A stretch of 64,000 bases of DNA from Blasia pusilla (GCA_050084515.1 CM114271.1:49724001-49788000), one strand, 5' to 3'; shown: positions 40,560 through 54,200, counted from the stretch's first letter. Notes: a model not told the origin generated them from the sequence alone. Made by a program: numbers and translations.

Positions 40560-43240
40560 ATATATCTTCTGCGGAGGCATGTTGGCCACTCTTCAAGTTT
40601 AGTCTACATGCTGAACTTCCAATTATTGTGCGATTGGTTGTTCATCTTCCAGAGCAACAAATGGTATACTTCAATGATGGTGACGCCCCGGGAGATGTTT
40701 TGTAACTAAATAGAGAGACAACTCTGACACAATGGTTTGCAACGAATTTATGTGACTCCAACGCCCTACAATATTTGTATATAGATTTTCCTTCATATTA
40801 TCGTTGGACTAAAAAGAGATGGATTCATAGGGTACAAAAAATAAATTGTTGTGGCCATCGCATTGGCCGGTTATACCTTACTTATCCAAGTGAATACTTT
40901 AAAGTTGATGATATGTTTTTGTGTGTACATTGGATTTTGGTTTTATATTCCATCCTCTAAAGTGAGTGAATTATTATGGAAAGGGATGAGCTAATTTATT
41001 CCACTCATCCACATGTGAAGGAGAAGATCATTGGTTGAGATTGCTCCGACACAATGTTCGAGGAGCCACTACATACGAATTTTTTAGAACTGTTGATGGA
41101 GTATTATGTCCAACATTCAAGGAAGCCGCTATCCAATTGGGACTTCTTGAGGATGCTAGAGAAGTGTTCTCTTGCCTTGAAGAAGCTACTATGATCCGTA
41201 CAGGTTCTTCACTTCGCCGCCTATTTGCAATTATTCTAGCTTACAACACACCGGCTCAACCAGCTACACTATCGAGTAAATATTTGGTTCCATTGGTAGA
41301 AGATCTCTTATACGAATGATGTGAGGTAAAAAATCATCACTATCACTCCTTAAATCTTTTGTGTCTTTCCTAATAGTATCTTCTATTGAGTATTAAAGGA
41401 ACTAACCATGATTTGGACATTTTTCAAAACTGGGCCATTGCAAAAGATAGAAATTCCTAATCTTCCCGTTGACAATGCTATGATTAATATTGCATTGTTG
41501 GAAGTACATTATTACTTACAAGATCAAGCTAATTTCCAAAGCTTTTGTTCACATTCATATTTGGAGAAACAAGAACTATTATATGACACTGAGGAATTAT
41601 TTGAGGAGGTACAATTTGGAGAATCGTGTTTAAATGAAGAAGAATGTGTTGTTTGGGATGCTATATATGATGAGCTTGAAAAAATATGCTTCAATGCTCT
41701 ACCATCTCCAAAAGTCTTTTTCATCGATGGTTATGGTGGAACGGGAAAGACATATTTATATAATCTTCTCATTGCAAGTGCAAGGAGTGCAAGAGGTATA
41801 GCTTTGGCAGTAGCATCATCCAGAATTGTTGCTCTATTGTTGGATGGAGGACGTACTCCCCATTCACGCTTCAAGATCCCTATCAATGTTAATGAGAGCT
41901 CTATTTGCAAGTAAGTGTCATTACCTCTATACGTCCAATTCTATTAGCACTAAAATTTCAGAAGTATTGCGTACACTAATTTACTTCCCTATGTCGTTTG
42001 TAATTCATCAATTAATAGTGACGAAGTGCGTTTAATTTGTGATGAAATCCTCATTATTTGGGATGAAGCACCTATGACTCATCATCATGCATTCGAGGTC
42101 GTGAATCACACTTTACAAGATATTATGGGAGCGGTCTCTGATGATCTACGAAAATTACCATTTGGTGGAAAACTTATGATCTTTGGTGGTGACTTTCGTC
42201 AAGTTTTGCCTATTGTTCGACACGGGGATCGGCCGAAAATTGTCCAAGCCAGTATAAAGAGATCATCTCTTTGGTCTATTGTAAAGGTCATGAAGTTGAC
42301 AACAAACATGCGAGTTCAAAGGTTGGAAGGTCATTTGCGTATTGAACAACAAGCTTTTGCGAATTGGTTATTGGAAGTGGGAGAGGGAGAGGGTCATGTA
42401 CCTTTGCATACTCATTTGGGAGAAGACTTTATACAATTACTATTTGGAATTGTCACTAAAAGTAACAAGATCTGCGATCTTATCGATTTGATCTATGGTA
42501 ACTCTCTTAGATGATTCCATGACATCGAATTCCTAAGAGATATGGCTATTTTGACACTCAAAAATAGGAATGTTGACGAAATAAATGGAGATGTCATGTC
42601 TTGGTTTCCTGAATAGGTAATCCTTTTAACAGTTTCATATATATTCTCTGATTAGAACTTTAATTTTTGTGAAATTTGGATAATAATATTATTCACCAAT
42701 TCACCATATATTGTGTACATGAGCATATTTACCTCAACGTTGATTCTATTCCGGATGAGGGGACGAGTCATATCTATCCAACTGAATTTTTGAACACATT
42801 CTTGCCTTTTGGACTACCTCCGCGTCGTTTGTAATTGAAGATTGGTGCACCGATCATGATCTTACGAAACATGAATGGCTCACATGGATAAGCAAATGAG
42901 ACTATATTGGTGATTTCTGTATTTATGCAACATTGCATTGATGTTGAAATCATAATTGGGAAGAATATTGGAGATCGAATTTTTATTTCACGCATCCCAT
43001 TGATTACACATGACTCCGGTTTACCATTTGATTTACGTAGGTTTCAATTTCCTATTCGACCAACTTTTGTTATGATTACTAATAAATCTCAAGATGAAAT
43101 TTTGTAAAAGATTGGCATTTACTTGCCTAATCCTGTTTTTTCTCATGGCCAATTGTATATATCATTATCTAGAGTAGGAAAAAGAAATTCCAACCACATT
43201 ACCATCGGAAGTGACGAACATTCAAATAAAGAAGATGATT
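40560..43240 (+). pseudogene. Helitron Pif1-type helicase region
   Basis: After the Rep exon, DARYISSAEACWPLFKFSLH is followed by VVHLPEQQMVYF and a broken stretch. The helicase has KVFFIDGYGGTGKTYLYNLL (Walker A GGTGKT, 41734..41751), AVASSRIVALLLDGGRTPHS, LIIWDEAPMTHHHAFE (Walker B), and GGKLMIFGGDFRQVLPIVRHG. Then come WSIVKVMKLTTNMR and, after 42900, PFDLRRFQFPIRPTF with a C-terminal NKSQDEIL, IGIYLPNPVFSHGQLYISLSRV. An intron probably lies at 41913-42012. Stops and shifts occur between 40700 and 41400 and between 42510 and 42900. The ATPase motifs themselves are intact. It belongs with the Rep region as one polyprotein gene. Confidence 0.88.
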
Positions 43241-43344
43241 AAACATGAAATATGACATAAGAAAATACTTGGATAAAATAAAATTTCTAAATATCTCATC
43301 ACAAAGACCCTACATGATCCGAAAACAAATCCTTACGTTACTAG

Positions 43345-44501
43345 TATAGATTAGTAATCTGAAATCTCACGTTTTAACTAGGGTCATTCTCTTCCCTCCC
43401 CATCTAACCTATCCCCCATGTCCTCTAGGTTACCAAACCTCCCGCCACTTCGAGTGGAAAGGGTTCGGGTCCAGGCCTAGCAGTCTACCATTCGCGCGTC
43501 TTCTCAAGTTGAATCTTTCCTCCTCTCCTCTCGTCCTCTACGAAACTCGTTTCCCCGGGCTAAAGCACAGGAGGTCCGACGCATGACGAACCTCGGTTCG
43601 AAGCGGAATGACCGCTACGGTTGCCGATCCTAGCAAGTACAGTAGCAGCGTTATCCGGTTGAGAGGTTCGCGAGTGCCCGAGGCTCGAGTGGGAGGGTTC
43701 GGGTTTTGGAAGCCTCCCACCGTCTCACATTGAATGCGAGACGACGGTGGGCGGTGATGGAGGGAGCGCAATTGCTTGTGGGAGTCTGGGAAGGGGTGGC
43801 GGACTGCAAGAATCTGGAATTTCCCCTGGTGAGAAAGTGATGCGCATGTGAAAAGTCAATCGGGGGGTTACGAAATCAAACCAACTAGGATCGCATGTGC
43901 GGGACGGACGCAACTTGCTGAAGCGGAGCGATTGGAATTGGTCCCTGTGAAATGCGAGCGGACGGGAATGGTTGAGGGCAGTGGGGGATATCATGGCTGC
44001 AAGTTGTGATGGATTGCGGTAGTCTGGTAGGGGAATAGGACACACGGAGACAGACAATGCTCTCGAGAGGGTTTCGGTCCTCGGAATTGAGTTAGGGTGG
44101 TACTTGTTGGCGCGGATCGAATTCGGGGGTTGAATGAGCGGTTTGCGCAGCTCACAGGGCGTGCTGGAAGTGTGAACGGCAGACGTCGGAATTGAAACAG
44201 CCGTGGTCGTGGTCGGCTTGGGAGAATCTCGCAGTAGCAAGAGGTTACGACGTCTAGAGAAGAGCTGGGCTGGGGCTTTCGGAGAGTTTTAAACAGTGGC
44301 TTTCGAGGAGGAGGCGTGGTTTGTCGTCGGTTGAGAGGTTGGGGGAAGGTTACGAGCACAAGAGCCCTGCAGTTGCTGACGAATGCGGTTTATAAGGGTC
44401 TTTCTTTGAGAAGAGTGTTGGGGTTGAGGACCTTTCAAATGTGTTGAGGCGTAGGGAAGCTAGGAGAGCTTAATTGTTGTCGAAAGGGAGAATTTGAGGA
44501 C
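43345..44501 (+). promoter_or_regulatory. GC-richer upstream region of the plastid coiled-coil gene
   Basis: Composition shifts from AT-rich transposon DNA to GC-richer host sequence at about 43.4 kb. It presumably holds the promoter and 5' leader of the gene starting at 44502. Long minus-strand frames here (for example 43725..44240) are low-complexity Pro/Ser/Thr-rich and are not called. A small inverted repeat, AGATTAGTAATCT, lies at 43348..43360. Confidence 0.4.
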
Positions 44502-47500
44502 ATGGCCATCCAAACAGCAGCCTTAGGCCAGGGAGGCCTTGCATCGAGGGCGGCGACTTGTCTGCAAATTGTTCGACCTATGTCTTCTCAAAATGCTAGC
44601 CACCTTTCTGGGTCCTTTGCACCCCCGGCGCTCGTTAGAAGTTCTCAGTCTCGGCATGCGAGAATCAGTTGTTCAGCCACAGAAGACTTTCCAGTTGTAG
44701 AGCAAAAGGTAAAGTCGACCCTCCCCAGAGATTTGAATCTCTCCCTCGAACAGCCGTCGGCTGCGGATAAATCGAGAAGTAGTACCTCTGCATTCGATGC
44801 CGTGGAAATCCAAGATGATTCAGGACAGGTGCACAGTGGGACTATCCGTGAAGTCTTCCAAGCTGCAGTGAAGGCTGTGGAAGATGCATCCGTGATGAGT
44901 GTGGGTCAAACAGTGCTGTTCGGGGGAACGGCGACATTGGGTCTGCTTGTCTCGGCCTCGGTCATGAAATCGTTGGAGTTTTTCCCTTTGGCTCCAGAGG
45001 CTCTTCAAACTGTGGGCGTCGCGTACTCTATTCTCACTGCGAGGTGAACCCATTCTGCTTGACCTGGAGAAAGGACCCTGCTTTCATGTGTAGATCTACT
45101 GATTCCCACTTAAGCCAAATGCCTACATGAGCTTTCTGTCCCTGGATTTGCTTTAGATGCTTTGCTTCCACCAACAGCAGGCTGGGTTAGTGGTTCATGA
45201 GCTTTGGCATCGCACTGATCACCAGGGTTCAAGTTCTTCTGCCTGCATCCCTGGGAAGTGGGTGCGCAGAAGCTAGCTCTAAAACTGAGGCAAATTCAAC
45301 ATAAGAGGTGAAAATTATTGCAACTAGTGTACAAACCGTGGAATGGATGGAGCAATATCATCTCTCATGCCTAATTCTGAAATAGAAATCTCTCTATGAC
45401 AGTCAATTAGTTCCGACTGGACTTCATTACGGGATTACACACCGCTTGCCCAATTGAAATTTTGCTACCTACTCGGATGACACATGTTGAGTATCGAAGA
45501 TGTTGTACAAATGAAAATGTTATCCTTTGATAGTACTGTTGGTGATACTCACTCTCAAATTGTGTGCCCTGATGAGAGACGTGAAGGATCTGATAGAAAG
45601 TGTATGAATCCAATTGCGGAAATCTCATTATTCAGCATGTCCATCAAGGATGAAGATCATAATCAATTTCTGCAGGGCCGTCCTATCTCATAACACCCTT
45701 CCTACGTTCTCACACGGGACTGGGATTCCATTAGATGCCTCCCCCATCTTTTGAATCCTGTAGACACTGAAAGAGTAGGTTTAGTACTTTTGCTTCTTTG
45801 AGGTAAGTAAATTTCTGGATATCTCCTCTCCATTTTGTGTCCATAGATGAAAGTTTCCTGATAAATCGGCTTGTGATCTGCAGCCAGTTGCTACAAGGGA
45901 TACCTGTAACCTTCCCCCCTAAGTCTCCTTTCAAGGCAGTAATTGAGCTGGTGGACAATGGACAAACCTCAACTGTCAACACCCGTGAAACTGTGCAACA
46001 GGTTTGACAACAATCTTTTCACCTTTCCAGTTTGTAGAACATATGCTAGGTTTTATATCAAGTGAAGTTCTGTGCTGAATGTGTCATAATTAAGCTGCTG
46101 TGCTACAGGATGTGGATGAGAAAGTAGCTGCTAACTTAAAGAGCCTTGTTAAAGAACGAGATGCTGCCGTGAGTCAGGTATTTTTCTGAACTTGGGCTCA
46201 GAGCTCGTGGCTTTTGACCAGCCACAACCGCCATGTCAGAGTTGAGAATGAGTTGTAGGCAACGTTTGAGTAACTTTTGAAAGGTAGATTCTGCATGCCT
46301 GCAGAAATTTAGGAATAGCAATTTTTTCTCGCATCACTGCAAACCCCCAGACTCAATAGATCTTGCTTGATAGTCATGGAATGCATGATTTAGTATTCTC
46401 ACAGCCCCCATGAGGTTGTCTTAATTTGTTGGCTGTGCATCCTCTGGGTCTGTATGTGGTTTCAAGATGGAGGACATGAGGAAAGCTACTGCAAATTATG
46501 CACGAGTTGTGGCAGAAAAAGAAGCTTTAGAGGCTGTGTCATTGCAGCTGGCAGATGAACGTGATGGTGCTTTGTCTGAGGTAGTGTCCTATGGATCTTT
46601 TTGAGATTTGTGATGGTGAATCTTGTGCCTGTGTGATGGGAAAAGTCAGCTTCAATTGCGATAGGAATTATAAACTGAATACTGGCAGCCCTTGCCATTG
46701 GTGCTTTCTGCAGGTTTCAGCTCTGAAAGATGCAGTCATGGCTATGACCAGTCGAATGAAAGCAATTGAAGAGATGTTGGAACAAGAAGTGTCACAGCTT
46801 AAGCAACAAAATCAAGCCTTGGAAACTGTTGCTTTGCAGTTGGCTGATGAAAGGGACTCTGCTGTCCAAGAGGTGAGCTTTTGCCCGCCAGATGTACTAA
46901 TGCATCTTCACCACCTCATTAGTCGTATTCGTTTTCCTTGTTCCACGATGATGAGCTGAAACAATTTGCTTTCTCTTTCTATCCCTACATATTGTAGACT
47001 GAGGAATGTATCTAATTCACATTTACAGTTGAAAGAGTCGTATGTTTTTGAGTTAGGTGAGTCTAAATGCACACGATTATCTTACTTGTGCGGGACTGTT
47101 ACTTGATCAACCACACAAACAAATAGATGGAAGATTTACGGAGTTCGACATTGTCTAAGTCACTTTTGGAAGAGGAGAAGCAAAGTCTGGAAGAAGTTGC
47201 AATTCAGCTGGCCCAGGAAAGGGACACTGCACTCGCAGAGATTGAGGATCTTAAGAAGGTTTACTTTCTGTTCCTACCTGTGCTTCCTTCTCCTCAGATG
47301 ACTGCAAACCTCTCAAATTACTGAGACCATCCAGATCATTGTTGAAGAAGCTCAAAAAGTGTAAACCAAATTTTAATTTCACCACAAGATGCTGGCTTCT
47401 ACATATTCATCAAGAATGCCAGTCAGCCGTTTTTCAATTTGAAGAGATGTATAAAATCCTGGTTCAATGACTGCCGTTTCTGGTCTAAATGTTATAGGTG

Positions 47501-48153
47501 GTTGCAAGCATTCGGGAATCAACAACATCATCATCTGGGCTGACATCAGAGCAAGAGGCCTTTATCAAAGCAAGAGTTCGCGCAATTCGATCTCAGTTTA
47601 TTAAAGTGGACAAAGCATACGAGGATCAGGTGCGGTTTGGGAACCTAAATAAGACTGCATTGGTGGGTCGGGAAGTAGAATCCTAGTATTCAATATTGTT
47701 GACATGCCTTCACAACACTTACCAGGAGGGTCCGGCCCAAAATTTCAGTAGTGATGGTCTCATTGTTTAGCTTTGACAGGCACTGTTTGCAGTGGCTTTG
47801 GCTTGCCCTTGGAAAGAAACTGTGGCTGGTCTTTGTTCTCTCATCAACGAGTTGGCACAAAGTTTCCTAAATTAGCAATAGATTCATGTGGTTGTAAATA
47901 ACTAGGAGGTGGGAGGTGATGTTCTGTTCAAACGAAATTGATACTGAAAACTTGGAAGTGGGCATCTGTGCAGAAAGACGAAGTGGATAGATTCATCGGA
48001 CACTTGGTTAAGAAGTATGGGGCGCCACCAGTTTGGACAGAGAATTACATACACCAATTCCTGGCCTCATCAGCCACAAAACTGAAACCTGCCACTGATG
48101 CGGGGAACTCAAGCCACCTGGAGAATCGCCCAGCTCAATCACGGAGCTCCTGA
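44502..48153 (+). CDS. Predicted plastid-targeted membrane coiled-coil protein, 8 exons, 481 residues
   Basis: Exons with GT-AG borders and continuous phase: 44502..45043, 45884..46001, 46109..46177, 46467..46580, 46714..46872, 47127..47258, 47498..47629, 47974..48153 (TGA). The N-terminus is rich in Ser/Ala/Arg with few acidic residues and reaches SRHARISCSA, a likely chloroplast transit peptide. Residues about 145-178 form a hydrophobic segment (VLFGGTATLGLLVSASVMKS, then LQTVGVAY) loosely recalling CAAD/CURT1 thylakoid proteins. Exons 3-6 encode a coiled coil with a repeated LQLADERDxAxxE module. The C-terminus has an acidic helix (LTSEQEAFIKARVRAIRSQF) and VDRFIGHLVKKYGAPPVW. I do not recognise the family; function is unknown, perhaps thylakoid or envelope organisation. 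A short extra exon between 45043 and 45884 cannot be excluded. Confidence 0.82.
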
Positions 48154-49599
48154 ACAATTCCGGACCCTGTGTCTTGTTGTATTATATATGGTTTAAGCTT
48201 GAAAATGAAGGTTACCCAAATTGTGTCCGGCTACCCCATACGTGTGAGTTACTCTTTGCAGCTTTGCCCCTATCTGCAGGGGAACAATGATTGACTGTTG
48301 CAAGCAAGCAAGCGGTTGCAGTAGTGGTGGTGGAAAAGGACTTCCATGAGGCTGCTCCTTTGGTGTACTACATTGGCAAATCCTAGATTAAATTTTATGG
48401 ACATTGACCATGTCCGTTTGTATGATTATTTATTGATGAGGAAATAAAATGCCAGGAAGTGGTGGCAGATCACTGACCATTGGCACTTTCCCATATTGGA
48501 TCTTTGAAGGTGTACCGCTAGTCTATCATGAAATTGGTCTGCCCCTTCCTCTTTAGGCATAGGTTAATCTCACAAGTCTTGTTCATTCAATTCGTGGAGG
48601 TGAGGAGAATGTGAAAGAGAGACTTGGAATGTGAGGAGAAAGTGAGGATAAAGTGAGTCATAGACTTGGGATATACATTTGGGATATATCTTCCTTCTTG
48701 GCATTTTCAGTTGCATGAATAAATTTCTCATGGAGTATTGGTTCATGAGGTGCTGAGGCTTGTTATGATTGTTTTGGCAAGCTCATTCGATTTGTACCAA
48801 GTGGGGTTCTTAATTTTTTCTTCATTCTTCATTGACGATTATTTTTGTGTAAGGCCTCCTAACTCTCCGAACACTTTATCTTACTATTTTGCTGTTCTTT
48901 ACATTTGCTTCCGCATCAAGGGCATTATAGAATTGGATAGCCTCTTTTTTTTATACCAGGTAGGCCACATCTTGTTTGCAATTGTTTCTTATGTGATTTT
49001 AGGTGACTTTCAATCATAAATTCGACCTTGTCTAATCTTATGTTCTCCATCTAAATGTGTTGTGAATGGATTTTATTATTATTTTTTATGGTCGTTATCT
49101 TAATTTTTTTCACTACAATACGGCTGTTAGGGTCCTTATGTCTTGAATGAGAGATCTCTACTTTTGGTTCTATGGATATAGAGTTGGACAATCTTCACTT
49201 CTCACCTCCTCTCCTTCTAACCTTTCTCCTATATTTGTGATGACGGTTTGTATAATACATTGTGGTAAGGAGTCTGTTCTTACTAGGATCAAAAGGTACT
49301 AGTGATAGTGTCGATGGATGTGTGGGCCTTCAATCTCTAGTCCGATACCACTTCTTATTGTGCTTTCCTCAACAATTGTTTGGACTTGGTTATATTAAAT
49401 TCATCTACTTTGCTCTTTCCAACCAGATCTCCCTTGTCTTAGATTCTATATTCGTATTCTTATTGCTTTTTGTTCAATCATCCTACAAGCATTGTTTTTC
49501 AATTAGAAAGGTGAGGGAGTGATCCCACATGTCAATGCTTGGTATATTCTCTAACTCTTCCCCCAATGGTTAGTTCTCCCTTCATGGGGTGCTATAATG
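48154..49599. other. 3' flank and AT-rich spacer
   Basis: The first ~350 bp is probably the 3' untranslated region of the plastid protein gene. From about 48.6 kb the sequence is T-rich with short frames (48738..49019, 49262..49522) and no recognisable domain. It may be the decayed 5' part of the RT relic that follows. Confidence 0.4.
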
Positions 49600-51290
49600 G
49601 GTCATACCAAAACCCCCTAACGAATTCGGCGCTTTCTGTGTTCGGATTACGTGAATCTTCACAATGAGCATTTGCTTCGAGCAAAGGTCTTAGCAGCAGA
49701 TCATCTTACTGAACATGCCAATTATAGGAGCCTTGAATACAGAAAGGTTTTCGATGTAGCCTAGTTTTGGGGCAAGTTGATAAGTTTTCATATGTGGCTT
49801 GAACATTTGACATTTCTCTCTAACGGTTCCAAATGTGGACATATTAGATTTCTTAGAAGTTCTTCACTCTCCTTCTAATGGTGATTGTCATCTTTTAAGA
49901 AAGATCTTACAACGGATCTTGAATTGGAGGTTTTCACAAGGGAATTTTTTTCTTACCCCTTGCTTATCAACAAACAAACTACGTGACATGGTTTTCTTAA
50001 ATCTCCGCGGTTCAAAAGAGAAATTAAATGATAAACATCAAGGACTTTTTGATGATCCATTCCAGTACAACAAATGAGATTACTAAGCAAGCCTCCCAAC
50101 GAAGCCATAATGAACCCTATCCAAATACAGAAAATAAAAGGGAGCTTAATTACTATCGTATTCCAGCCTGTTTCAACACAGGAGGGAAAACACAGTCCCG
50201 TAGGGCAGTGCCTGCTTGCTTTCTCCAATAGATTTTGCAAGTGGCTTTATCTCTATATATAGGATGTATGCACATATTGCGAAAGGTTGTCTTTTGTATT
50301 CTATTTCTAGGCTTTTGGGGTTTTATCATTGATAAGCTATGGCTAAGCCTCCTTTGTATTCGCGCTTTGGGTATTGGAGAGGTTTTATACCGCTTGTTTA
50401 GTCGATCACACTGATTGTAGCTTCGTCTCCTTTCAACATCCACTTATTTCCTCATTAATGTGGAATGGCGAACCTTGGTGATTGTGAGATTGCGGTTTAT
50501 GGGATAGATTCCAATCTTGAAATTTATCTAGAGTGGGAAGTAATTCAGATGAATATGGCTAACACATCTACTCTAGTTTCTCGTACAACCATATTGAAGA
50601 AATTACATTATGGATGAGGATAACTTGCAAGTCTTATTCTATTTGTGTGCTACTTCTATGCTTATGATATATCTATTATCTATTCTTATTATGCTACTTT
50701 TGGAGAATATAGTATTCTCCAATCAGCTTGTGACATACGTCGAGATGATCTCATGGGCTGCTCACTCTTTGCCATTGCACATTTTCGTGCCCTTCAAGCA
50801 TCAATCCAAGGATTTTCATCTTGTCTCTTCTCTTCTATCATTGATGATATCGATATTATAGGTCCTCCTTCTAAAATAGTTCTTACTTAGACCCATTTGT
50901 TGGAGCAACTCTTTATCTTAAAGTTTAAAGTCCAACCTGGTAGATGTCAGGTATAGTCTCATATATGCATTCCTTCAATATTCATCCCATCTACTAGCTC
51001 TTGAGTTTACTATATGCATCGGAGGGATTTCAATTCTTTAGATCTTCATTGACTATGTCTCCAAGTTTTTGGATGAGGCTCTTCTGAAAGATGTAAAATA
51101 CATTTGAGGATGACGATGATGTCTTGGCTTTATGACAAGCTATCTTGTATGGTTCTTCTGGAGGTGTTGGCCTTTCCTCCATAATTGCATCTATACCAAC
51201 AACTATTTTAAGGAGTTGGGATTTAGTTGCCTCGATAGTTGCCTCAATTTCTCTAAGGAGATATACCTATCTTAATGGATCATGTGGCCC
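49600..51290 (+). pseudogene. Non-LTR-type reverse transcriptase relic
   Basis: The clearest block is 50540..50890. It reads NMANTSTLVSRTTILKKLHY, VCYFYAYDISIIYSYYATFG, RRDDLMGCSLFAIAHFRALQ, SSCLFSSIIDDIDIIGPPSK. This corresponds to the RT series N.FN.VSR..IF..L, (Q)GDPLGG.LFALAH, and ADD.HI.GP, with QGDPLGG decayed to DDLMGC and the catalytic ADD read as IDD. Downstream, LFILKFKVQPGRCQ and an RRDFNSLDLH-like stretch continue the domain with stops up to about 51290. No LTRs or poly-A tail were found. Assignment to LINE-like RT is by motif order only. Confidence 0.6.
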
Positions 51291-54200
51291 ACCGCATAAC
51301 TTGACTCCTTGATTTTTTTGGTTGTTTCAACTGCAGAACCTTTAGTGTGTGCAACGGTGCAACCTGACGCCCCAAGTTATTGACCTTTATAAAATACATG
51401 TGATCATTTTAATTAATGGCCCCAAGAAGAAAGACGATCTTTAATTGCTCTTAGTGTTATGAAGAACCCTATATGCCTATTTTTATTGTTATTTGAGCGA
51501 GTTCTTATGAAAAAGACATGCCATAAATAAAAATAGATAGGAAAAAAAATCTAAAACAAATTATGTTAGAACTTGATATTATTTTTTCACCCAATGTTTG
51601 ACTATTTCTCCTCATTCAATTTTCCAAAATTAGGTTTGTTCGGGGAATTATTCTTTCCTGCTCTCTTTCCACCACTCAAAAGTTTCCCTTCGACTTTTGT
51701 ATTGTTGAATTTCTTCTAATTTTAAATATTTGCGATATATGTACCACATGAACGATTCTAGTAAACTAAGAAGTTGCGAACTTTATGTACCTTCTAATAA
51801 ACGTATATTCGAAAGGCATTTTTGTGTTTTGGAAAGCTTCACGTCCCTATGTGAACTAATGGAATTGGATAAGTATCTTTTAAAAATCAAGGCCAATTGG
51901 ATAGGTATCCTTTTTGAATGAATAATTGTTCATCTTATGAAAATTATGCATATCCCATTTTATTTTAAATTTTGTTAGAGAATCTATATAAGGTAAATTT
52001 ATTTTTTCATGAGCTTTTGTATCTTCTATGGAAACTAATGCTTATCCACATGTTGTATCTTTGTATCTCGAACTTTTACTATCGATCAACAAAAGTAAGG
52101 TCCCCTTGTTATGCTATATATGATACATTTAAATTAATACATTTAATTCTTGAGCATTTTTTGTGAGATTTTTCCATACTCGTAAAATATTAAAATATTT
52201 GAGTTTGTATCCCCTTTGAAAAAAATGAGTTTTTTCTTAAAATTTTGTATGTGATTCAATTTCCACTATTCATCGATATTTCGATAATACATATGTCATC
52301 CAAAATGATTTCTTTAAGCAAAACCGTTCTCTCACGGGTTGAACTCGCCATTTCCATTCACGAAATGCGTTGTTACAATTTTTTATTGTAATCAATTGGT
52401 CTCCATAACTCTACAAGTGTCGGACTTAATGAGCATTTGAGGCAGGCTCTGGCCATCGAAGATACCATCGGTAGAGGCTCTTAATGGTAGTCATGTTTCT
52501 CTAAGCTCGACCCATCTTGTCCACGATGTTAGCAAATTGGACCCCTTTTTTCTTTCACCCAAGCCATGAGACCTTGGCATCTGTTTTTTTTTTCAATGAC
52601 TTTGGTTTCCCTAGAGAAGAAATAAAAACTCAAAGTGCTTTTTCATTCTCACACGTTATTTGGTTCCAAGATATTACACGTGGCGTTACGTATTAAGAGA
52701 ATCAGTTAAATCATTTCTATAAACAGCATGTAATAAATATTTCAGGTCGTATGTCCGCCGAAAAAGAAAAAGAAAAAACCATTTTGTTTCAATGCTCCAA
52801 TACGTGTCTGCACACCGTTGGCCGGAAATCGGACATGAAGTAACCGCTGCTGATGACTTGGGCACGTGATAGGATCATTCTCCACTATAGAAACGGACGT
52901 CCTTATCTTCACCAGTAAAAGAGACGGAATCAAGCACCGGTAACGGAGATGGATAGAGTACAGGATGTGTGGATCTCCAGAGTTTGGGTTGAAAATAACC
53001 CGAACTTGCATGGCTTGGGATGTGGTGATTTTGGCATCTAAAGCGCTGAAATACCAGGTAAAATAAACCTAACTTGTACTTCTAGGCGCTCTAAGGGCCG
53101 CGTCCCATACAACCACTATAGCATGCCAAAGTCCCTGCATGGTGTCCGAGTTGCGACTTTGTCCGACCCTACGGACGGACAGGTAGAGAAAAAGTGCATG
53201 TAATAGTAATTTTGGCAGGTTGATCAATTTTGGTCACACCGTTTAGGTATGCACTAATTCCACAACCTATTTGCAGCAAGAAAATTTGTGTGAAGTAATA
53301 GGGGGTGTCAAAGATTGTGTAAGAGGGGGGTCTTGACCTCTGGCACTCTGGAACTGTTCCTGCGGGATTTTCACTAGCTAAGGAATTGGATAGTTCTTCA
53401 ACTTCCCGTTTTGGTATTTCCCCGGAGACCCCAAATTCCCCGATCCTCCTTTGTCGTGCTCATTTCTGTTCTTACATTCGAGGAGTATTTAGAAGTATTC
53501 GTCGGACCACTCAATTTATTTGATTGTGAAATTGCCACCCCCTCTTCTTCCGGAAGCAAATCATGTCGAGTCCCAAGTCTCACACCTTCTCTCGAGTGGT
53601 TCTATTTGGGGTGATCTTTGACACCCCCCCAAATACTTCCAGACGGATTATCAATTTCAGTCACTATGTAAGAACCGATCGGGTGACCTTTATGTGAGAA
53701 GTAAAAGTGCATGGAATGCATATTTGGCACCTTTATCAATGGTGGTTGCACCATAAGTTGTGCTAATCCTATTAAAATTGCGTATACAAATTTAACATGA
53801 TTTTTAAAATATCCATACAAAATTGGGTGACTAGGTTCACAAATGTTGTTTGAAGTAGACTCGTGTCATCCATAAAATTTCATCTCCTATTTGGGGGGTT
53901 AGGGAATGTAATTATTTTAATGAATTTCATGCTTTTTATCTAAATTTAATCTTGTATTTTTTGCTAAAATTTATATTACTTATATCTCCATGAAAATTTA
54001 GGTGTTTTAAGAAATTTATATCATTAAAGATCGTTGAGCGTAATATTTTTCTTTGCATCCCATAGGCTATTAAACTAGTTCCGTAAGTAACATGTCACAT
54101 GCCCCAAATAAGTGCTTTAGCCTTGGAGAGTGAAAATTTTCTAAGACAATCTCATTTTTGCATTGCAGAACTTTTGGACTTTTAGATTCCCCCATAATGG

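Larger units (their letters stand above)
37157..43344 (+). mobile_element. Autonomous-type Helitron, decayed; boundaries approximate
   Basis: The region encodes the Rep plus Pif1-type helicase (RepHel) pair that defines plant Helitrons, in several exons. The left edge is placed where gypsy LTR similarity ends. A candidate right end is TTACTAG followed by T at 43338..43345, but I saw no convincing terminal hairpin before it and no TCTATA-type 5' end, so both ends are uncertain. Near the left edge a segment beginning CTTCCCATTCCAT is present twice (about 37227 and 37499), both readable as related protein (FPIPSNPKDWPDFRK and LPIPLNPIDIRDFQK), suggesting a duplicated first exon. Confidence 0.8.

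Noticed and set aside
37157-43344. Idea that the 12-kb Helitron dimer is the deletion derivative of the 37-43 kb Helitron
   Set aside because: I found no TCTATATTATTA start or matching hairpin end at the larger element, so there is no shared terminus to support the link.
43338-43381. Hairpin AGATTAGTAATCT plus CTAG at 43378 as the Helitron 3' end
   Set aside because: The hairpin-to-CTAG spacing is too long and the base after CTAG is G, not T. The CTAG-T at 43341 fits better but lacks a hairpin, so the boundary is left approximate.
43725-44359. Two overlapping minus-strand frames of 122 and 171 codons upstream of the plastid gene
   Set aside because: Both are low-complexity Pro/Ser/Thr/Arg sequence in a GC-rich promoter region, with no domain and no splice context.
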